Below, piece after piece: positions 8,344-18,217 of a stretch of 64,000 nt of DNA. Position 1 is the stretch's first letter, and each line of letters opens with the position of its first letter. The position numbers were made by a program, and so were the translations under genes. The notes below the pieces were generated by a model, which saw nothing but the letters and a program-made list of their open reading frames with translations, ran no database searches and had not been told where the DNA came from. Source of the DNA: an uncultured Bacteroidota bacterium (GTDB lineage: Bacteria > Bacteroidota > Bacteroidia > Chitinophagales > Chitinophagaceae); assembly GCA_903903635.1 (NCBI GenBank), contig CAIUZK010000223.1, positions 1-64,000 of the forward strand. Direction: 5' to 3'.

Positions 8344-9906
8344 ATGCCTGATTACAATTCCATATTCCCGCTGCCAAATACCTGGCTGTTATTGTTGAGT
8401 TTTGGGCTGTGTATTATATCGCTTGTCCTATTTCAAAAACAGAAGTATTCATGGGCTTTAATCAGCTTGTTTTTTACAGCCTTCTTTCTTCGTTTATTCA
8501 TGGCGCATCTCGATCCGTTCCTGCATGAATGGGATGAACGGTTTCATGCGCTCGTGGCCAGAAATATGATGCATGATCCATTTAAGCCTATGCTCAGGGC
8601 CAGCGATTGGGCACGGTATGACTACAGGCAATGGAGCCGCAATCATATATGGCTGCACAAGCAACCTTTATTTTTATGGCAGATGGCATTGAGTATGAAA
8701 ATTTTCGGAGTCTCTGCATTTGCAATTCGTTACCCTGGTGTTTTAATGGGAAGTATAGGTGTTATTATGATTTACAGAATTGCGCTGCTGATGACCGCAA
8801 ATAGATCAATCGCTTTTCTTGCAGCACTGCTTACTTGTTTCTCTTACTACCCGCTCGAATTTATGTCCGGCCTCTTTGGTATGGACATGAATGATACTGC
8901 GTTTTCCTTTTATGTCGTTGCCAGCCTATGGGCTTTTGCAGAATACTCTGTTAAGAAAACCTTGAAGTTTGCTGTCTTAATTGGATTCCTTTCCGGCTGT
9001 GCTATACTCATCAAATGGCTGCCAGGGCTTTTGGTATTTTCAGGTTGGGGTATCTCTATTCTATTAAATATCAAAAAGGAGAACTTTAAAACCAATGTAA
9101 TTCATTACCTAACCGCACTGGTTGTATGCGTAGTTGTTTTCATGCCCTGGCAGATATACATCCTGCATAGATTTCCCCTTGAGGCGCACTTTGAATACGA
9201 ATACAATATCAGGCGGCTGCATGAAGCTGTTGATGGGCGGTCTGGAACCTGGCTGTTCTATATCAACAACTTTGATCTGTATTTCGGGCAATACTTATTC
9301 TGGTTATTGCCTGCCGGCCTTTTACTTATGCTTTTTCTTAAAAGGTATCACACCCGGCTTTCTCTGGTTTTTGCCCTATACTTTATCATAGCCCTTGCCT
9401 TTTTTTCTTTGATTTCCAGGACAATGGTAACTGGCTACTTTTTACTGGTAACGCCGGTGGGTTATATTTTTATGGCAATAGCAATTTATCATTTGATCTG
9501 TCATGAAAAAGTTTTAAGATATCTCTATATTCCGGCAGCCCTTTTAATCTCTTTTTTTATTCTGAATCTGGGCGAAATAACGAACCAACATGACCCCGGA
9601 AATATCAACCACAATAACGGGGGCGACTGGACTTCAAAACGGGACAACACGCTTATTTACAGCAACCTCAGGAAGTACATGCCTGCTACTGTAAAAGTAA
9701 TATTTAATGCAAAAGATTATGAAGATGTAATGTTCTACAATAACGATATTGATGCGTTTTATTCCTACGATATCAACATCAGCGACCTCGATAAAATAAA
9801 AAAACAGCACTTCTTAATTGCTGCATTTAATGCTCATAACGAACCCTTGCCGGATTTCATATGGAGTTATGATTCCATTTTCATAATCAAACAGGAGATA
9901 AAATAG
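8344..9906 (+). CDS. GT39-family (ArnT/PMT-like) membrane glycosyltransferase
   Basis: 520 residues, polytopic. After two membrane helices (about 12-30 and 35-55) comes the loop motif 'LHEWDERFHALVARNM', where the acidic pair matches the catalytic region of PMT_2/ArnT-like enzymes. Further on, 'IRYPGVLMGSIGV' resembles the conserved R.P....G segment of ArnT. Nine or so more helices follow to residue ~420, then a soluble C-terminal domain (about 430-520). It is a distant paralog of the gene at 2468. It stands alone and is converged upon by the NHL/T9SS gene. The lipid-linked sugar donor is known for the family; the acceptor here is not inferable. Confidence 0.72.
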   Translation: MPDYNSIFPLPNTWLLLLSFGLCIISLVLFQKQKYSWALISLFFTAFFLRLFMAHLDPFLHEWDERFHALVARNMMHDPFKPMLRASDWARYDYRQWSRNHIWLHKQPLFLWQMALSMKIFGVSAFAIRYPGVLMGSIGVIMIYRIALLMTANRSIAFLAALLTCFSYYPLEFMSGLFGMDMNDTAFSFYVVASLWAFAEYSVKKTLKFAVLIGFLSGCAILIKWLPGLLVFSGWGISILLNIKKENFKTNVIHYLTALVVCVVVFMPWQIYILHRFPLEAHFEYEYNIRRLHEAVDGRSGTWLFYINNFDLYFGQYLFWLLPAGLLLMLFLKRYHTRLSLVFALYFIIALAFFSLISRTMVTGYFLLVTPVGYIFMAIAIYHLICHEKVLRYLYIPAALLISFFILNLGEITNQHDPGNINHNNGGDWTSKRDNTLIYSNLRKYMPATVKVIFNAKDYEDVMFYNNDIDAFYSYDINISDLDKIKKQHFLIAAFNAHNEPLPDFIWSYDSIFIIKQEIK

Positions 9907-9958
9907 TTAAATAGTTCAGTGCTATTATTGCCCTAAGTCTCCCAACTTCACCAAAAAA

Positions 9959-9981
9959 AACTCCCGGCAAAACCGGGAGTT
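9959..9981 (-). terminator. Rho-independent terminator of the NHL/T9SS gene
   Basis: AACTCCCGG-CAAAA-CCGGGAGTT forms a nine-base perfect stem with a five-base loop. On the minus strand it is followed by a run of T (A8 on the plus strand, 9953-9960). It lies about 30 bases past the stop at 10013. Confidence 0.85.
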
Positions 9982-10012
9982 CCACAACTCAACAATATTG
10001 TAACATCTGGTT

Positions 10013-12442
10013 CTATTCCCTCACTACCCTTCCGCAATAAATAATACTTCCAGACTTGACAGTAATTATATAAACACCTTCCTCAATACCGCTCAAATCT
10101 ATAACTGCCTGTCCTTTTACAGCATTAATATCCAGTGCGCTTCTCATCACCACCCTGCCCGTCATATCTGTTACTACTACATCAGCGCTACCAATTGTTT
10201 GGTTATTCCACTCAATATTCAGGTTGCCGCTGGTAGGGTTCGGGTACAGGTTTAAAATTGTACCGGTAGCTGCCGACAGCACACTATTTGTAATAACAGG
10301 TGTAATTGTCCCGAATGTGGTGTGCTGTTTGAAATTAACGTTGGCAGCAGTTTCATAGGTTGTTGTCAGTGTAATAACCGATGAATGGGTGGTGTAATAT
10401 TTATAGGCTTCCGGATATATGATATACGACCCGTTAGCCAGGCTTCCGAATGAATAATAGCCGGAAGTATTGGTGTAAGTATAAGTAATTATATGCCCTG
10501 TGACATCTTCCAGGTATACCAGCATATTCACTGCAGGCACATCAGATGCTGTATTTTTTCCAGCACCCGACACCACATAGCCGCTTATAAAGCCCGGACC
10601 TGAAGGTACAGTTCCATATATCATGTTGATATTCTGGTTATCAGTAGCTGCAGCATGGCTAATACTTGCACCAGAATCCCAATGTGGGTTCGACAGGCCA
10701 TATGTGGGAATATATCCGCTGGTTCCGGGAGTTCCGCCCAACACATATGCCTTCACCAGGTAGCTGCCGCTGGCAGGGTCCATGAATTCATAATACATGG
10801 TGCCTCCCGATGTGCATGCCATAGTAGAGTCTGTTGCGATTATACTACTGTCTGAAGGATTAAAATGTACCAGCCATACTCTAACAGATCCCGCTACTGT
10901 CGGGGATACTATACCGTTGATCCTGTTACCGTCGATGCTAACTGTTACTGAACCCGAACAACCCAGCGTTGTACCAGTCACCGTAAATGTAGTAGTTGCA
11001 GTTGGGTTTACTGTAACAATACTGCATGTGGTACAGGAAAGCCCTGTGGATGGCGACCATGAATAAGTCGTTCCACCACTTGCTGTGAGGGTATACACCC
11101 CGCCGCAGGCTGCATAACTTGCCGATGCTGTAATAGTTGGAGCTGCATTCACAGTTATTGTAACAACAGCATAGCCACCTCCTAAGTAATAGGTAATATT
11201 ATCAACACCTGCTGACACGCCTGTTACTACACCTGTAGCGGGTGCAACAGTAGCTATAGTAGGCGCTGCACTTACCCATGTACCTCCGGGTGTGGCATCA
11301 GCTAACGTGGTAGTCCCTCCTACACATACAGTAAATGTCCCTGTTATAGGCGCAACATAGGTGGTAGAGTCATACCTCCGCACACGTGCCTGGCTGCCAC
11401 CGCTTATATATACATAGGGCGAGCCATAAGCCATGCCCACATTAAATGCGCTGATCATCGCTAAGCCGGCAGGGCCGCCATCTCCGCTATATCCAAGTGT
11501 TCCGTTTCCTGCCACAGTAACAATAAGCCCGGTAGATGTAATATGCCTGATCCTGTTGTTTCCGTTATCTGCAATAAATATGCTCCCATCACCCGGCGAC
11601 GTTACACCTGTTGGCAGGTTCAGTTGTGCTGCTGTGGCAGCCCCACCATCTCCGGAGTAGCCCGCAGTACCGGTTCCGGCCAGGGTAGTAATTATCCCAC
11701 TGGGATTAACCCTTCTTATCCTGTTGTTGCTGTAATCAGCAATATAAATATTGCTCGATGCATCAACAGTTACACCCGTTGGGTTATTCAATTTGGCTGC
11801 GGTGCCGGCTCCCCCGTCCCCGCTATATCCGGCGGTTCCGTTACCTGCCACCGTGGTAATAGTACCCGAGGGAGTAACCTTCCTTATTTTATGGTTATTC
11901 TTATCTGATATAAACACCGTGTCTCCCCACACAGCAATCCCGCATGGATTACTAAGCTGAGCCGCTGTACCAGGGCCACCATCGCCACTGGAACCAGTAG
12001 TTCCATTGCCCGCAATAGTTGTTATTATACCCGCACTCGAAATCTTCCTCACCCGCTCATTACCATTATCCGAAAAATAGATATTGCCGCTTGAAGCTTC
12101 CACTGCCACGCCAAAGGGGGCCATGATCTGCGCTGCTGAAGCAGGTCCACCATCACCGCTGAATCCAGCAATTCCGGATCCGGCAATGGTAGTTATTATA
12201 CCCGATGCGCTTATTTTCCTGATCCGGTTGGCCCCAAAATCAGCAATGTAAATATCTCCTGTTGATGAGTTAACTGCTGCCGAATAAGGCTGATTTACTT
12301 CTGCAGCAGTTGCCGGACCGCCATCACCTGTATAGCCCGATATTCCTGTACCCGCAGCCGTAGTGATTATCTGGGCATTAGTGTTTGTGGAAGCCACCAA
12401 TACCAATGCTGTCAGTAAGAACGTTTGTAATTGTGATTTCAT
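10013..12442 (-). CDS. Secreted six-bladed NHL propeller protein with T9SS sorting domain
   Basis: 809 residues. Signal peptide 1-23 (ends 'STNTNAQ'). Six NHL-type repeats follow (about 27-365), each of the form 'TIAGNGT.GYSGDGGPATAA' then 'IYIAD.GNNRIRK'; six repeats suit a six-bladed beta-propeller. Next is one BIG_2-like domain ('GTFTVCVGGTTTLADATPGG', about 370-435) very like those of the giant protein at 29.4-46 kb. An Ig-like domain (about 438-510) and a region with carboxypeptidase-regulatory-like Ig folds (about 600-700) come next. The last ~80 residues start 'LNLYPNPTSG' and end 'IIYCGRVVRE', a type A T9SS C-terminal domain. So it should be exported by Sec, carried through the outer membrane by T9SS and attached to the surface or released. 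Its ligand is unknown. Confidence 0.85.
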   Translation of the reverse strand: MKSQLQTFLLTALVLVASTNTNAQIITTAAGTGISGYTGDGGPATAAEVNQPYSAAVNSSTGDIYIADFGANRIRKISASGIITTIAGSGIAGFSGDGGPASAAQIMAPFGVAVEASSGNIYFSDNGNERVRKISSAGIITTIAGNGTTGSSGDGGPGTAAQLSNPCGIAVWGDTVFISDKNNHKIRKVTPSGTITTVAGNGTAGYSGDGGAGTAAKLNNPTGVTVDASSNIYIADYSNNRIRRVNPSGIITTLAGTGTAGYSGDGGAATAAQLNLPTGVTSPGDGSIFIADNGNNRIRHITSTGLIVTVAGNGTLGYSGDGGPAGLAMISAFNVGMAYGSPYVYISGGSQARVRRYDSTTYVAPITGTFTVCVGGTTTLADATPGGTWVSAAPTIATVAPATGVVTGVSAGVDNITYYLGGGYAVVTITVNAAPTITASASYAACGGVYTLTASGGTTYSWSPSTGLSCTTCSIVTVNPTATTTFTVTGTTLGCSGSVTVSIDGNRINGIVSPTVAGSVRVWLVHFNPSDSSIIATDSTMACTSGGTMYYEFMDPASGSYLVKAYVLGGTPGTSGYIPTYGLSNPHWDSGASISHAAATDNQNINMIYGTVPSGPGFISGYVVSGAGKNTASDVPAVNMLVYLEDVTGHIITYTYTNTSGYYSFGSLANGSYIIYPEAYKYYTTHSSVITLTTTYETAANVNFKQHTTFGTITPVITNSVLSAATGTILNLYPNPTSGNLNIEWNNQTIGSADVVVTDMTGRVVMRSALDINAVKGQAVIDLSGIEEGVYIITVKSGSIIYCGRVVRE

Positions 12443-12800
12443 AAACTAATATTTTATAAGGTTTGAGAAACAAAATTAAGATGTTTAATTGTACTTCCAA
12501 ATAAATTACAATATTAATCCGATATTAATATCCTATTCCATATTCAATACTATTTCAGCCAATCATATTCTTTTTTCCACGGGTTCAGCAAATTCACCCG
12601 CTCATTCATTAAATGGAGTCTGCTTATTGAGGGGCACTGCGGATTCAAATCCTGGCATGTTGTTTAGTATTATCCCGGTAAAACAAATCAATGTTATCTG
12701 CTCCATATTGTTTATTTATCGTCCGTTGAAAACGGATACAAAATTGCCGGATGCTATAACACCTACACAAACACAGACTCTTCATTGTGAACTAAGATCT
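12443..12800. other. Intergenic region without a gene
   Basis: About 360 bases between two leftward genes. Apart from the promoter near its left end I see no conserved structure. The ORF-track entry at 12489 (117 codons, plus strand) has no recognisable motif and runs into the next gene, so I treat it as chance. Confidence 0.5.
12471..12501 (-). promoter_or_regulatory. Promoter of the NHL/T9SS gene
   Basis: On the minus strand TTTGG (12497-12501) is followed after 18 bases by TAATTTTG (12471-12478), matching TTTG-N19-TAnnTTTG. It lies about 29 bases upstream of the ATG at 12442. Confidence 0.55.
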
Positions 12801-14984
12801 TTATTTTATATTCTTTTTCTCCGGCTCGGTCTGTGCAAATAGCTTACCTAAATCGCAGGTATACCGGATGTAGCCATATGTTTCGTTATAATTATTTACG
12901 GTATTGAAGCGGTCAATAAAAGGCTGGTAGCCACCTTCCACATCTATACCCATGCCCTTAAAGAATCTGACACCAAATCTAACGATATACGCCATCCTGT
13001 AAGTCGGATATGAGTATAAGTATACAGGAGTATAGGTTGTCATCTGGTTGTTGGAGATAGCAACTGAAGTAAAAAACAATTTGGGCTTTATCTGCCAGTC
13101 CAGGCTGAAGTTATAGACCAGCACATCCGACATTTTATTATTATCAGAACCAGTCATAATGGTTTGCCCTATATCGGCGTTCACATTGAGTGTTTTTGTC
13201 AATCCCTCACTGATGCCGAACATACCATTGGTGGATGCATATTTGTTTTGAGGGTTTACCTGGTCATTGCGGTTACTCATATTAAGCATAACCCTCAGCT
13301 GATGGTTTATATTCCAAATCGTTTTGCCGTAATTAATACTGAACATATAATTAGTCAGGAGGTCATTTACGCCCGGCATATTTTCAATATCACTGGTACC
13401 GGTGCGCGCAACATTGAAATAATAAAACATCAGCGATGGCCATTTTATTCCGGGGTTGACCATAATATTTCCATTATAGCCCTGGGTATAAACCTTCATT
13501 GCTCTTGCAAGGTTAAGGTCATTGGAGTAATTCTGATATCCCAACCCGATATGTATGTGCTTCTTTAATAAGGAAAACCGCTCGCCTGCTACAATTCCAC
13601 TGTAATCATTCAGCAGATACGGATTGCCCAGTGAGTAGTAAACCGGCCCTATATTTTTCGCTTCTACATTAAAGGACTGGTATTTGTTGGTATAGTTGAG
13701 TTGTGCATAGAACGACATATTATTAAACGCCGGTGAAATATTGGCAGGCAGGGTTGAAGCGTTCATTATGATAATGTCCTTAAGCTTCATCGGGTCGAAA
13801 GCAAGATTCTTTACATTATACGAAGTATCCAACGTCTGTTTTGAAATAGCTCCGCCTGTAATATCGTTCGTAAGTATCGACATTGCAGTGCCTGCTTTTA
13901 CAACTACTTTTTTGTGAAATGCCTTTATCACAAGGTCTATCCCTCCGGCCACATTGCCTTTGGGCGATAAACCATACTTAATAGAGTTAATATCATCAAT
14001 AGCCCTGAATACTCCGGCACACAGTTTAATTTCATCGGTGGGGCTGCCCAGTTCTACTCTTGCAGCCATCATTGATCTTTTATAGGTACCGGATGATATA
14101 TAATGTGTTGAATCCACAAGATTAGTGGGTAGCACCCCTTGTCCCGGCACATATAGCTGCAGTGACCCCTCAACCGGCCTGGTCATATCGCCATATATTA
14201 CCTGGATAGAACTTACCTTGCTTTTTAACTTTACCCCTACACCCCTTACTCTGATACCGTTTACTATCAATGGATCCCAAGATGGGTTTAAGTCTCCCGC
14301 AGCCAGGTCAATCCATTTATTCCTGAAACCTGCCTGGTAATAATTCATACTCTGAATACCGGTTACATTATCGCTGGTAGCAAATATTTTTACCGGGATT
14401 TCCATATCCTTATAAGATGCCACCATATCTACATTAATAGTACTTGTACTTGCAGGCTCCTGCCTTAATCCCTGCCCTGAACCCGACAGCATCTCACTCC
14501 TGTAATCCGCGCTTACAGTACCACTCAGCTTCAATTTATCTTTACCCATTGCACTTGAATCGCCCCTGGCAGGAACACCATCTTTTTTACCTGCATAAAA
14601 TACCCATGTACCATTCTGCAGTCCTTTAAACTCCTTAAACTTAGCCTCTATTTTTATTGTATGTTTTCCATTCTTTATTTTGAAAGGGTACACAAACCGT
14701 ACCACATTTCCCGATACTTTGGTTACGCCGGTAATCAGGTAATCATCAAGGTAAAAGGTTACGCTGTTTGCCGATGCAAAATGGTAATTGCTATCTGCTG
14801 ATACAGAGATAAACAGGTTCTGGCTTTGTACAAGGGAGTCAGGTTTGGGCGAGATCACCTTGAGGTCTACCTGGGCATAGGTACTTGCTGAAAGCAAAAA
14901 GGATATAACCAGTACATATAAGTACCTAATCAAAGCCGGAATAATGCAAATTCTGTTCATAAAATCTGATTTTAGTTTATTCAT
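12801..14984 (-). CDS. Predicted outer-membrane beta-barrel protein with N-terminal Ig-like domain
   Basis: 727 residues. A signal sequence lies around residues 17-38 ('VLVISFLLSASTYAQ'). Residues ~40-130 form an Ig-like domain ('VISPKPDSLVQSQNLFISVS', 'VTFYLDDYLITGV'). The rest (about 155-727) is rich in alternating hydrophobic and polar strands with aromatic residues ('LFFTSVAISNNQMTTYTPVY', 'AYIVRFGVRFFKGMGIDVEG'), as in outer-membrane barrels. I do not recognise a named family. It is the last gene of a three-gene leftward unit (27 bases after the SprB-repeat gene), so it may transport, anchor or display its partners. The track start is used; ATG at 14960 (MNRICII, residue 9) would give a more usual signal peptide length and is perhaps the true start. 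Confidence 0.6.
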   Translation of the reverse strand: MNKLKSDFMNRICIIPALIRYLYVLVISFLLSASTYAQVDLKVISPKPDSLVQSQNLFISVSADSNYHFASANSVTFYLDDYLITGVTKVSGNVVRFVYPFKIKNGKHTIKIEAKFKEFKGLQNGTWVFYAGKKDGVPARGDSSAMGKDKLKLSGTVSADYRSEMLSGSGQGLRQEPASTSTINVDMVASYKDMEIPVKIFATSDNVTGIQSMNYYQAGFRNKWIDLAAGDLNPSWDPLIVNGIRVRGVGVKLKSKVSSIQVIYGDMTRPVEGSLQLYVPGQGVLPTNLVDSTHYISSGTYKRSMMAARVELGSPTDEIKLCAGVFRAIDDINSIKYGLSPKGNVAGGIDLVIKAFHKKVVVKAGTAMSILTNDITGGAISKQTLDTSYNVKNLAFDPMKLKDIIIMNASTLPANISPAFNNMSFYAQLNYTNKYQSFNVEAKNIGPVYYSLGNPYLLNDYSGIVAGERFSLLKKHIHIGLGYQNYSNDLNLARAMKVYTQGYNGNIMVNPGIKWPSLMFYYFNVARTGTSDIENMPGVNDLLTNYMFSINYGKTIWNINHQLRVMLNMSNRNDQVNPQNKYASTNGMFGISEGLTKTLNVNADIGQTIMTGSDNNKMSDVLVYNFSLDWQIKPKLFFTSVAISNNQMTTYTPVYLYSYPTYRMAYIVRFGVRFFKGMGIDVEGGYQPFIDRFNTVNNYNETYGYIRYTCDLGKLFAQTEPEKKNIK

Positions 14985-15011
14985 GGATAGGCTCCAATAT
15001 TATATTTCGGA

Positions 15012-16550
15012 TCAGAAATCAAACCCAATTGCAAAAATGCATCCATGTGCATCTATTACTTGCAATGAATGATAGCCCGGTGTAATTGGACCTGACCAAT
15101 GTGGGCTAGGTGAATAGGCGCCACTTGGCGCCATGCTCCAGTAGTATTGATAGTACGAGAAGGTGCCTCCCATAGTAGGTGGTGTTCCACCAGGGACTGT
15201 AAAAGGAGTACCTCCGGATACAGATGCGGTTACCCCTCCCATACCGTCCGGGGCAACTGTAGCAGTAAGCTCATCTGGCTGCAAAATGGTATATGTTGGG
15301 GTTAGTTTGCAACCTTTCGAATCGGTAATAGTTACACTATATGTACCAGCAGGTTTTCCTAAAAGATTTGCAGTAGTGGACCCATCAGACCAACTATAGG
15401 TATATGGTGGAGTACCTCCAGTAACTGTTAATTTTATTTTTCCATTACTTTCTCCATGACATCGAACACTGTCAATATGGGCGGTCACCTTAAGAGAATC
15501 AGGCGATGGTAGAAAATACTGGCCAGAAATATGGCAATTATTCCCATCTGTAACATAGACATCATAATTACCGCCACCAATATTGTATAAATACGATGTA
15601 GTAGCACCAGTGTTCCAGGCATATGTGTAAGGTGTTGCCCCCCCTGTAACTGTAGTAGAAATTCCGCCATTTAAATCTCCGGCACATTTCGGACTATCAA
15701 GCACAGCCGTCATAAACAGGTCGGGAAATACACCGATCGGAAATGTTGCCTTATACTTAATGCCTGAAATAGTATAGGTACAGGTTAAATCCTGACTTGC
15801 ATTAACTACCAGATCAATAGAATCTGTTGTTTCACCAGTTGACCATAGGATTGAACCTCCCGATGGATAGGTATAAACTGAATAGGTTGCGGTACTTCCT
15901 TTACAAACCATATTGTGTCCATTTATCATAGCTAGAATACTGTAGACATTAATATCAACGATCTCAGTACAGTTGTTTTCACATAAAACATGTAGCCCGC
16001 CAGGATAACTATGGCACCCACTTCCACAAACAGCCCCAGCAAGAGGACCAACTTCACAATTATGTGAAGATAAAACGGTTCCACCATATGAGCAATTATC
16101 GCAATTCGAATATTGTACCATTGCAGTAGCGCTAATTGAAGCCGAGGCAGAAGTTCCGGCTGCCGGAGCGGTAGCTGGATCCACTGATATATCACCATTC
16201 CAGGTATGAGTAGAAAATAATCCTATTGTGACCGAACTTGGGTTTTTAACGCCATCAATAAAACATTGAATCGGACCGGAATAAGTAAAAATGCATTTAC
16301 CCTGCTCAAAACTATCTGTTGTCGTTGCAGTATAACTTCCCGTTGAATGGTTTGATTGTCCAACACCATCAACAATTTCACTGGTATTCTGGTTAGAGTA
16401 ATATATGAAATACTTATCAACTGGCGAAGTAAGTCCATAAGACCCACATCCATTTGTAACCTGAGCTTGTATGCGCGCAACAGGACTAATCACTAATAAG
16501 AACCAAACAAATATTATGTTTATATATTTAAAATCATACGTTTTTTTCAT
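15012..16550 (-). CDS. Secreted SprB-repeat protein without a T9SS sorting domain
   Basis: 512 residues, signal peptide 1-29 (ends 'ARIQAQ'). The first half (about 30-200) is Cys-rich with no family I know. Around 205-275 is an Ig/PKD-like domain ('CKGSTATYSVYTYPSGGS'). Then come SprB-type repeats: one near 285-345 ('CAGDLNGGISTTVTGG', 'YTYAWNTGATTS', 'YDVYVTDGNNC'), one near 352-415 ('CHGESNGKIKLTVTGG'), and a third degenerate copy reaching the C-terminus ('LQVIDAHGCIFAIG'). SprB repeats are named after the gliding adhesin of Flavobacterium. Neither the type A nor the gliding-type C-terminal sorting domain is visible. It is the middle gene of the three-gene unit, starting nine bases after the preceding stop. 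Confidence 0.72.
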   Translation of the reverse strand: MKKTYDFKYINIIFVWFLLVISPVARIQAQVTNGCGSYGLTSPVDKYFIYYSNQNTSEIVDGVGQSNHSTGSYTATTTDSFEQGKCIFTYSGPIQCFIDGVKNPSSVTIGLFSTHTWNGDISVDPATAPAAGTSASASISATAMVQYSNCDNCSYGGTVLSSHNCEVGPLAGAVCGSGCHSYPGGLHVLCENNCTEIVDINVYSILAMINGHNMVCKGSTATYSVYTYPSGGSILWSTGETTDSIDLVVNASQDLTCTYTISGIKYKATFPIGVFPDLFMTAVLDSPKCAGDLNGGISTTVTGGATPYTYAWNTGATTSYLYNIGGGNYDVYVTDGNNCHISGQYFLPSPDSLKVTAHIDSVRCHGESNGKIKLTVTGGTPPYTYSWSDGSTTANLLGKPAGTYSVTITDSKGCKLTPTYTILQPDELTATVAPDGMGGVTASVSGGTPFTVPGGTPPTMGGTFSYYQYYWSMAPSGAYSPSPHWSGPITPGYHSLQVIDAHGCIFAIGFDF

Positions 16551-16559
16551 AAAAATATT

Positions 16560-17993
16560 TTAAAGTGATTTTAATCCAAATAATTTTTTCACAAAACCAT
16601 TAAAGGGGTTTTTAAAACCACCATTTGAAAGTATACCCAGCTTAATGGTAACCGTTGCAAACTCCGTAGCTGTTCCTGCACTCACCAGCACAGCCACCGT
16701 ATTGCCCCCCTGCCCTGCTGTAAAAAGACCTGTTGGGGTTACGGTTCCATAGGCTGGGGTTACCTGCCACTTAGGGGTTGCATCGGAGACTATATTACCA
16801 TTATCATCATAACAGATAATTGCAAACTGAGTTTGTTGTCCTGGAGCCAGCGTGATTTCATCTGGTTTAATAACGATACTGGAAACAATCTTTTTACCTG
16901 AGCCTAATGAACTGATATACTTAAACCGGTATACCTCGCTGGGCAGGTAATGAGTACCTGTAGCTGATACTGATTTACCCTGCACCTGCCATGCATATGT
17001 TTTTCCATCTTCCAGCTTTTCAGCGCTGTTGGGGTATAAAAGACTGTTGCTGCTGATATCCATTTGTTTATATACCGCCACATTACGGGTAACCTCTTCA
17101 GCACTTTGACCAGGTCGGCATTCATAAAGTGCGAAATCATACCGGTTGTTATGCCCGAACCACTGAAAAAGAGGCAGTGGAGTATATACTTCGGGTATAT
17201 TATCGGTAAAAGACCCACCGGGCGTTATCAGCTCAGGGTTGGTTTCAGGGTTGGTGATGATAGTCGATGTGCTTGCTGTAGCGAGTACATTGCCACTAAT
17301 ATCAGTTACAGTTAGCACATAGGTATAATTATCAGGCGGAAAAACACCTGTTAACTCTACAGTATTTAAAAAATCCTTGCCATTCTGTCCATTTGTTTTT
17401 ACCGCATCATAATCGCGGTTATTGAATTTCACAATGCCACCGGGGCTTATCGGTATATTCTTTTTTGATATTGTACCCAATAACCCTTTGGAGGCTGCCG
17501 AAACAGTTATACCCAGATTTACTGTTCTTTGCGTAGCATCATTGTAGATATTCGTAAAAAACAGAACAGGGGTTGCTTTTGGATTACTCAGGTCTACATC
17601 TTTCAGCGATATAGACTCCATGGGCAACAATTCAATATCTGCCCTTAATACCCCTCCTGCCAGGAATACTTCAAAACCATTCGGCAATGATACTACTTCA
17701 CCCCTGGTGGTAACCCTTACATCCCTTGCACCAGGCGAAGCAGATCCGTTAACTGAGATTGTTGCAGTAGCGGTAATCGTATTGGCGACTACCAGTTTTT
17801 TCACAGTAATCCCAGCTCCAAAATCAGCGGTCGAGATACCACTCTGAAAATGGGTATTTATGCCTCTGATGGTTACATCAACAGTTTGTCCAGGTAAGGA
17901 GGAATTAGGTGTTAACGTACTGATAGTCTGTGAAATACAGACAGTATCAGTAAAGAACACGACTGAACATAAAATTAATAGCCACTTATTCAT
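16560..17993 (-). CDS. Secreted protein with TIG-like and bacterial Ig-like domains
   Basis: 477 residues, signal peptide 1-22. Residues ~23-112 look like an IPT/TIG domain ('ISTLTPNSSLPGQTVDVTIRG', which also has the SP.s...G..v...G pattern of that family). A middle beta-rich region (about 115-260) and a fibronectin-like stretch follow ('PLPLFQWFGHNNRYDFALYE', 'KTYAWQVQGKS', about 270-370). A Big-type Ig domain comes near 375-455 ('LAPGQQTQFAIICYDDNGNI', 'VTPTGLFTAGQGGNTVAV'). No sorting domain is visible at the C-terminus, which ends in a basic/hydrophobic stretch. It is the first gene of the leftward three-gene unit with the SprB-repeat and barrel proteins, suggesting they act together at the surface. 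Function unknown. Confidence 0.65.
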   Translation of the reverse strand: MNKWLLILCSVVFFTDTVCISQTISTLTPNSSLPGQTVDVTIRGINTHFQSGISTADFGAGITVKKLVVANTITATATISVNGSASPGARDVRVTTRGEVVSLPNGFEVFLAGGVLRADIELLPMESISLKDVDLSNPKATPVLFFTNIYNDATQRTVNLGITVSAASKGLLGTISKKNIPISPGGIVKFNNRDYDAVKTNGQNGKDFLNTVELTGVFPPDNYTYVLTVTDISGNVLATASTSTIITNPETNPELITPGGSFTDNIPEVYTPLPLFQWFGHNNRYDFALYECRPGQSAEEVTRNVAVYKQMDISSNSLLYPNSAEKLEDGKTYAWQVQGKSVSATGTHYLPSEVYRFKYISSLGSGKKIVSSIVIKPDEITLAPGQQTQFAIICYDDNGNIVSDATPKWQVTPAYGTVTPTGLFTAGQGGNTVAVLVSAGTATEFATVTIKLGILSNGGFKNPFNGFVKKLFGLKSL

Positions 17994-18183
17994 ATACCAA
18001 TATTTAATTGTATAACAAATGTTTTGCTTTTAGACTTGTATATTATTTGTGCTTAATGAGTGCAGATATCCCCCTATTCCGTCTTTGCCTATATCAATCC
18101 TTAGTATTAATTAAAATGCAGGTATTGGTTTCAATAACAATATAATCACATACAAAATTGTTTATAATAAATTCAGGGTACAA

Positions 18184-18217
18184 TGACTTGCATCAATGCT
18201 GGCATTGATGCAAGTCA
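18184..18217. repeat. Perfect 16-bp inverted repeat with 2-base spacer
   Basis: TGACTTGCATCAATGC, then TG, then GCATTGATGCAAGTCA: all 16 positions pair. There is no T-run on either side, and it is about 190 bases from either gene. A binding site for a dimeric regulator, or a cruciform, is more likely than a terminator. Confidence 0.85.

Noticed and set aside
12636-12656. tRNA T-arm look-alike GGATTCAAATCC
   Set aside because: No acceptor, D or anticodon stems can be drawn around it; the resemblance is limited to the T-loop word.
12489-12842. 117-codon plus-strand ORF between two leftward genes
   Set aside because: No motif, no promoter or plausible signal, and it runs into the barrel gene. 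Likely chance.
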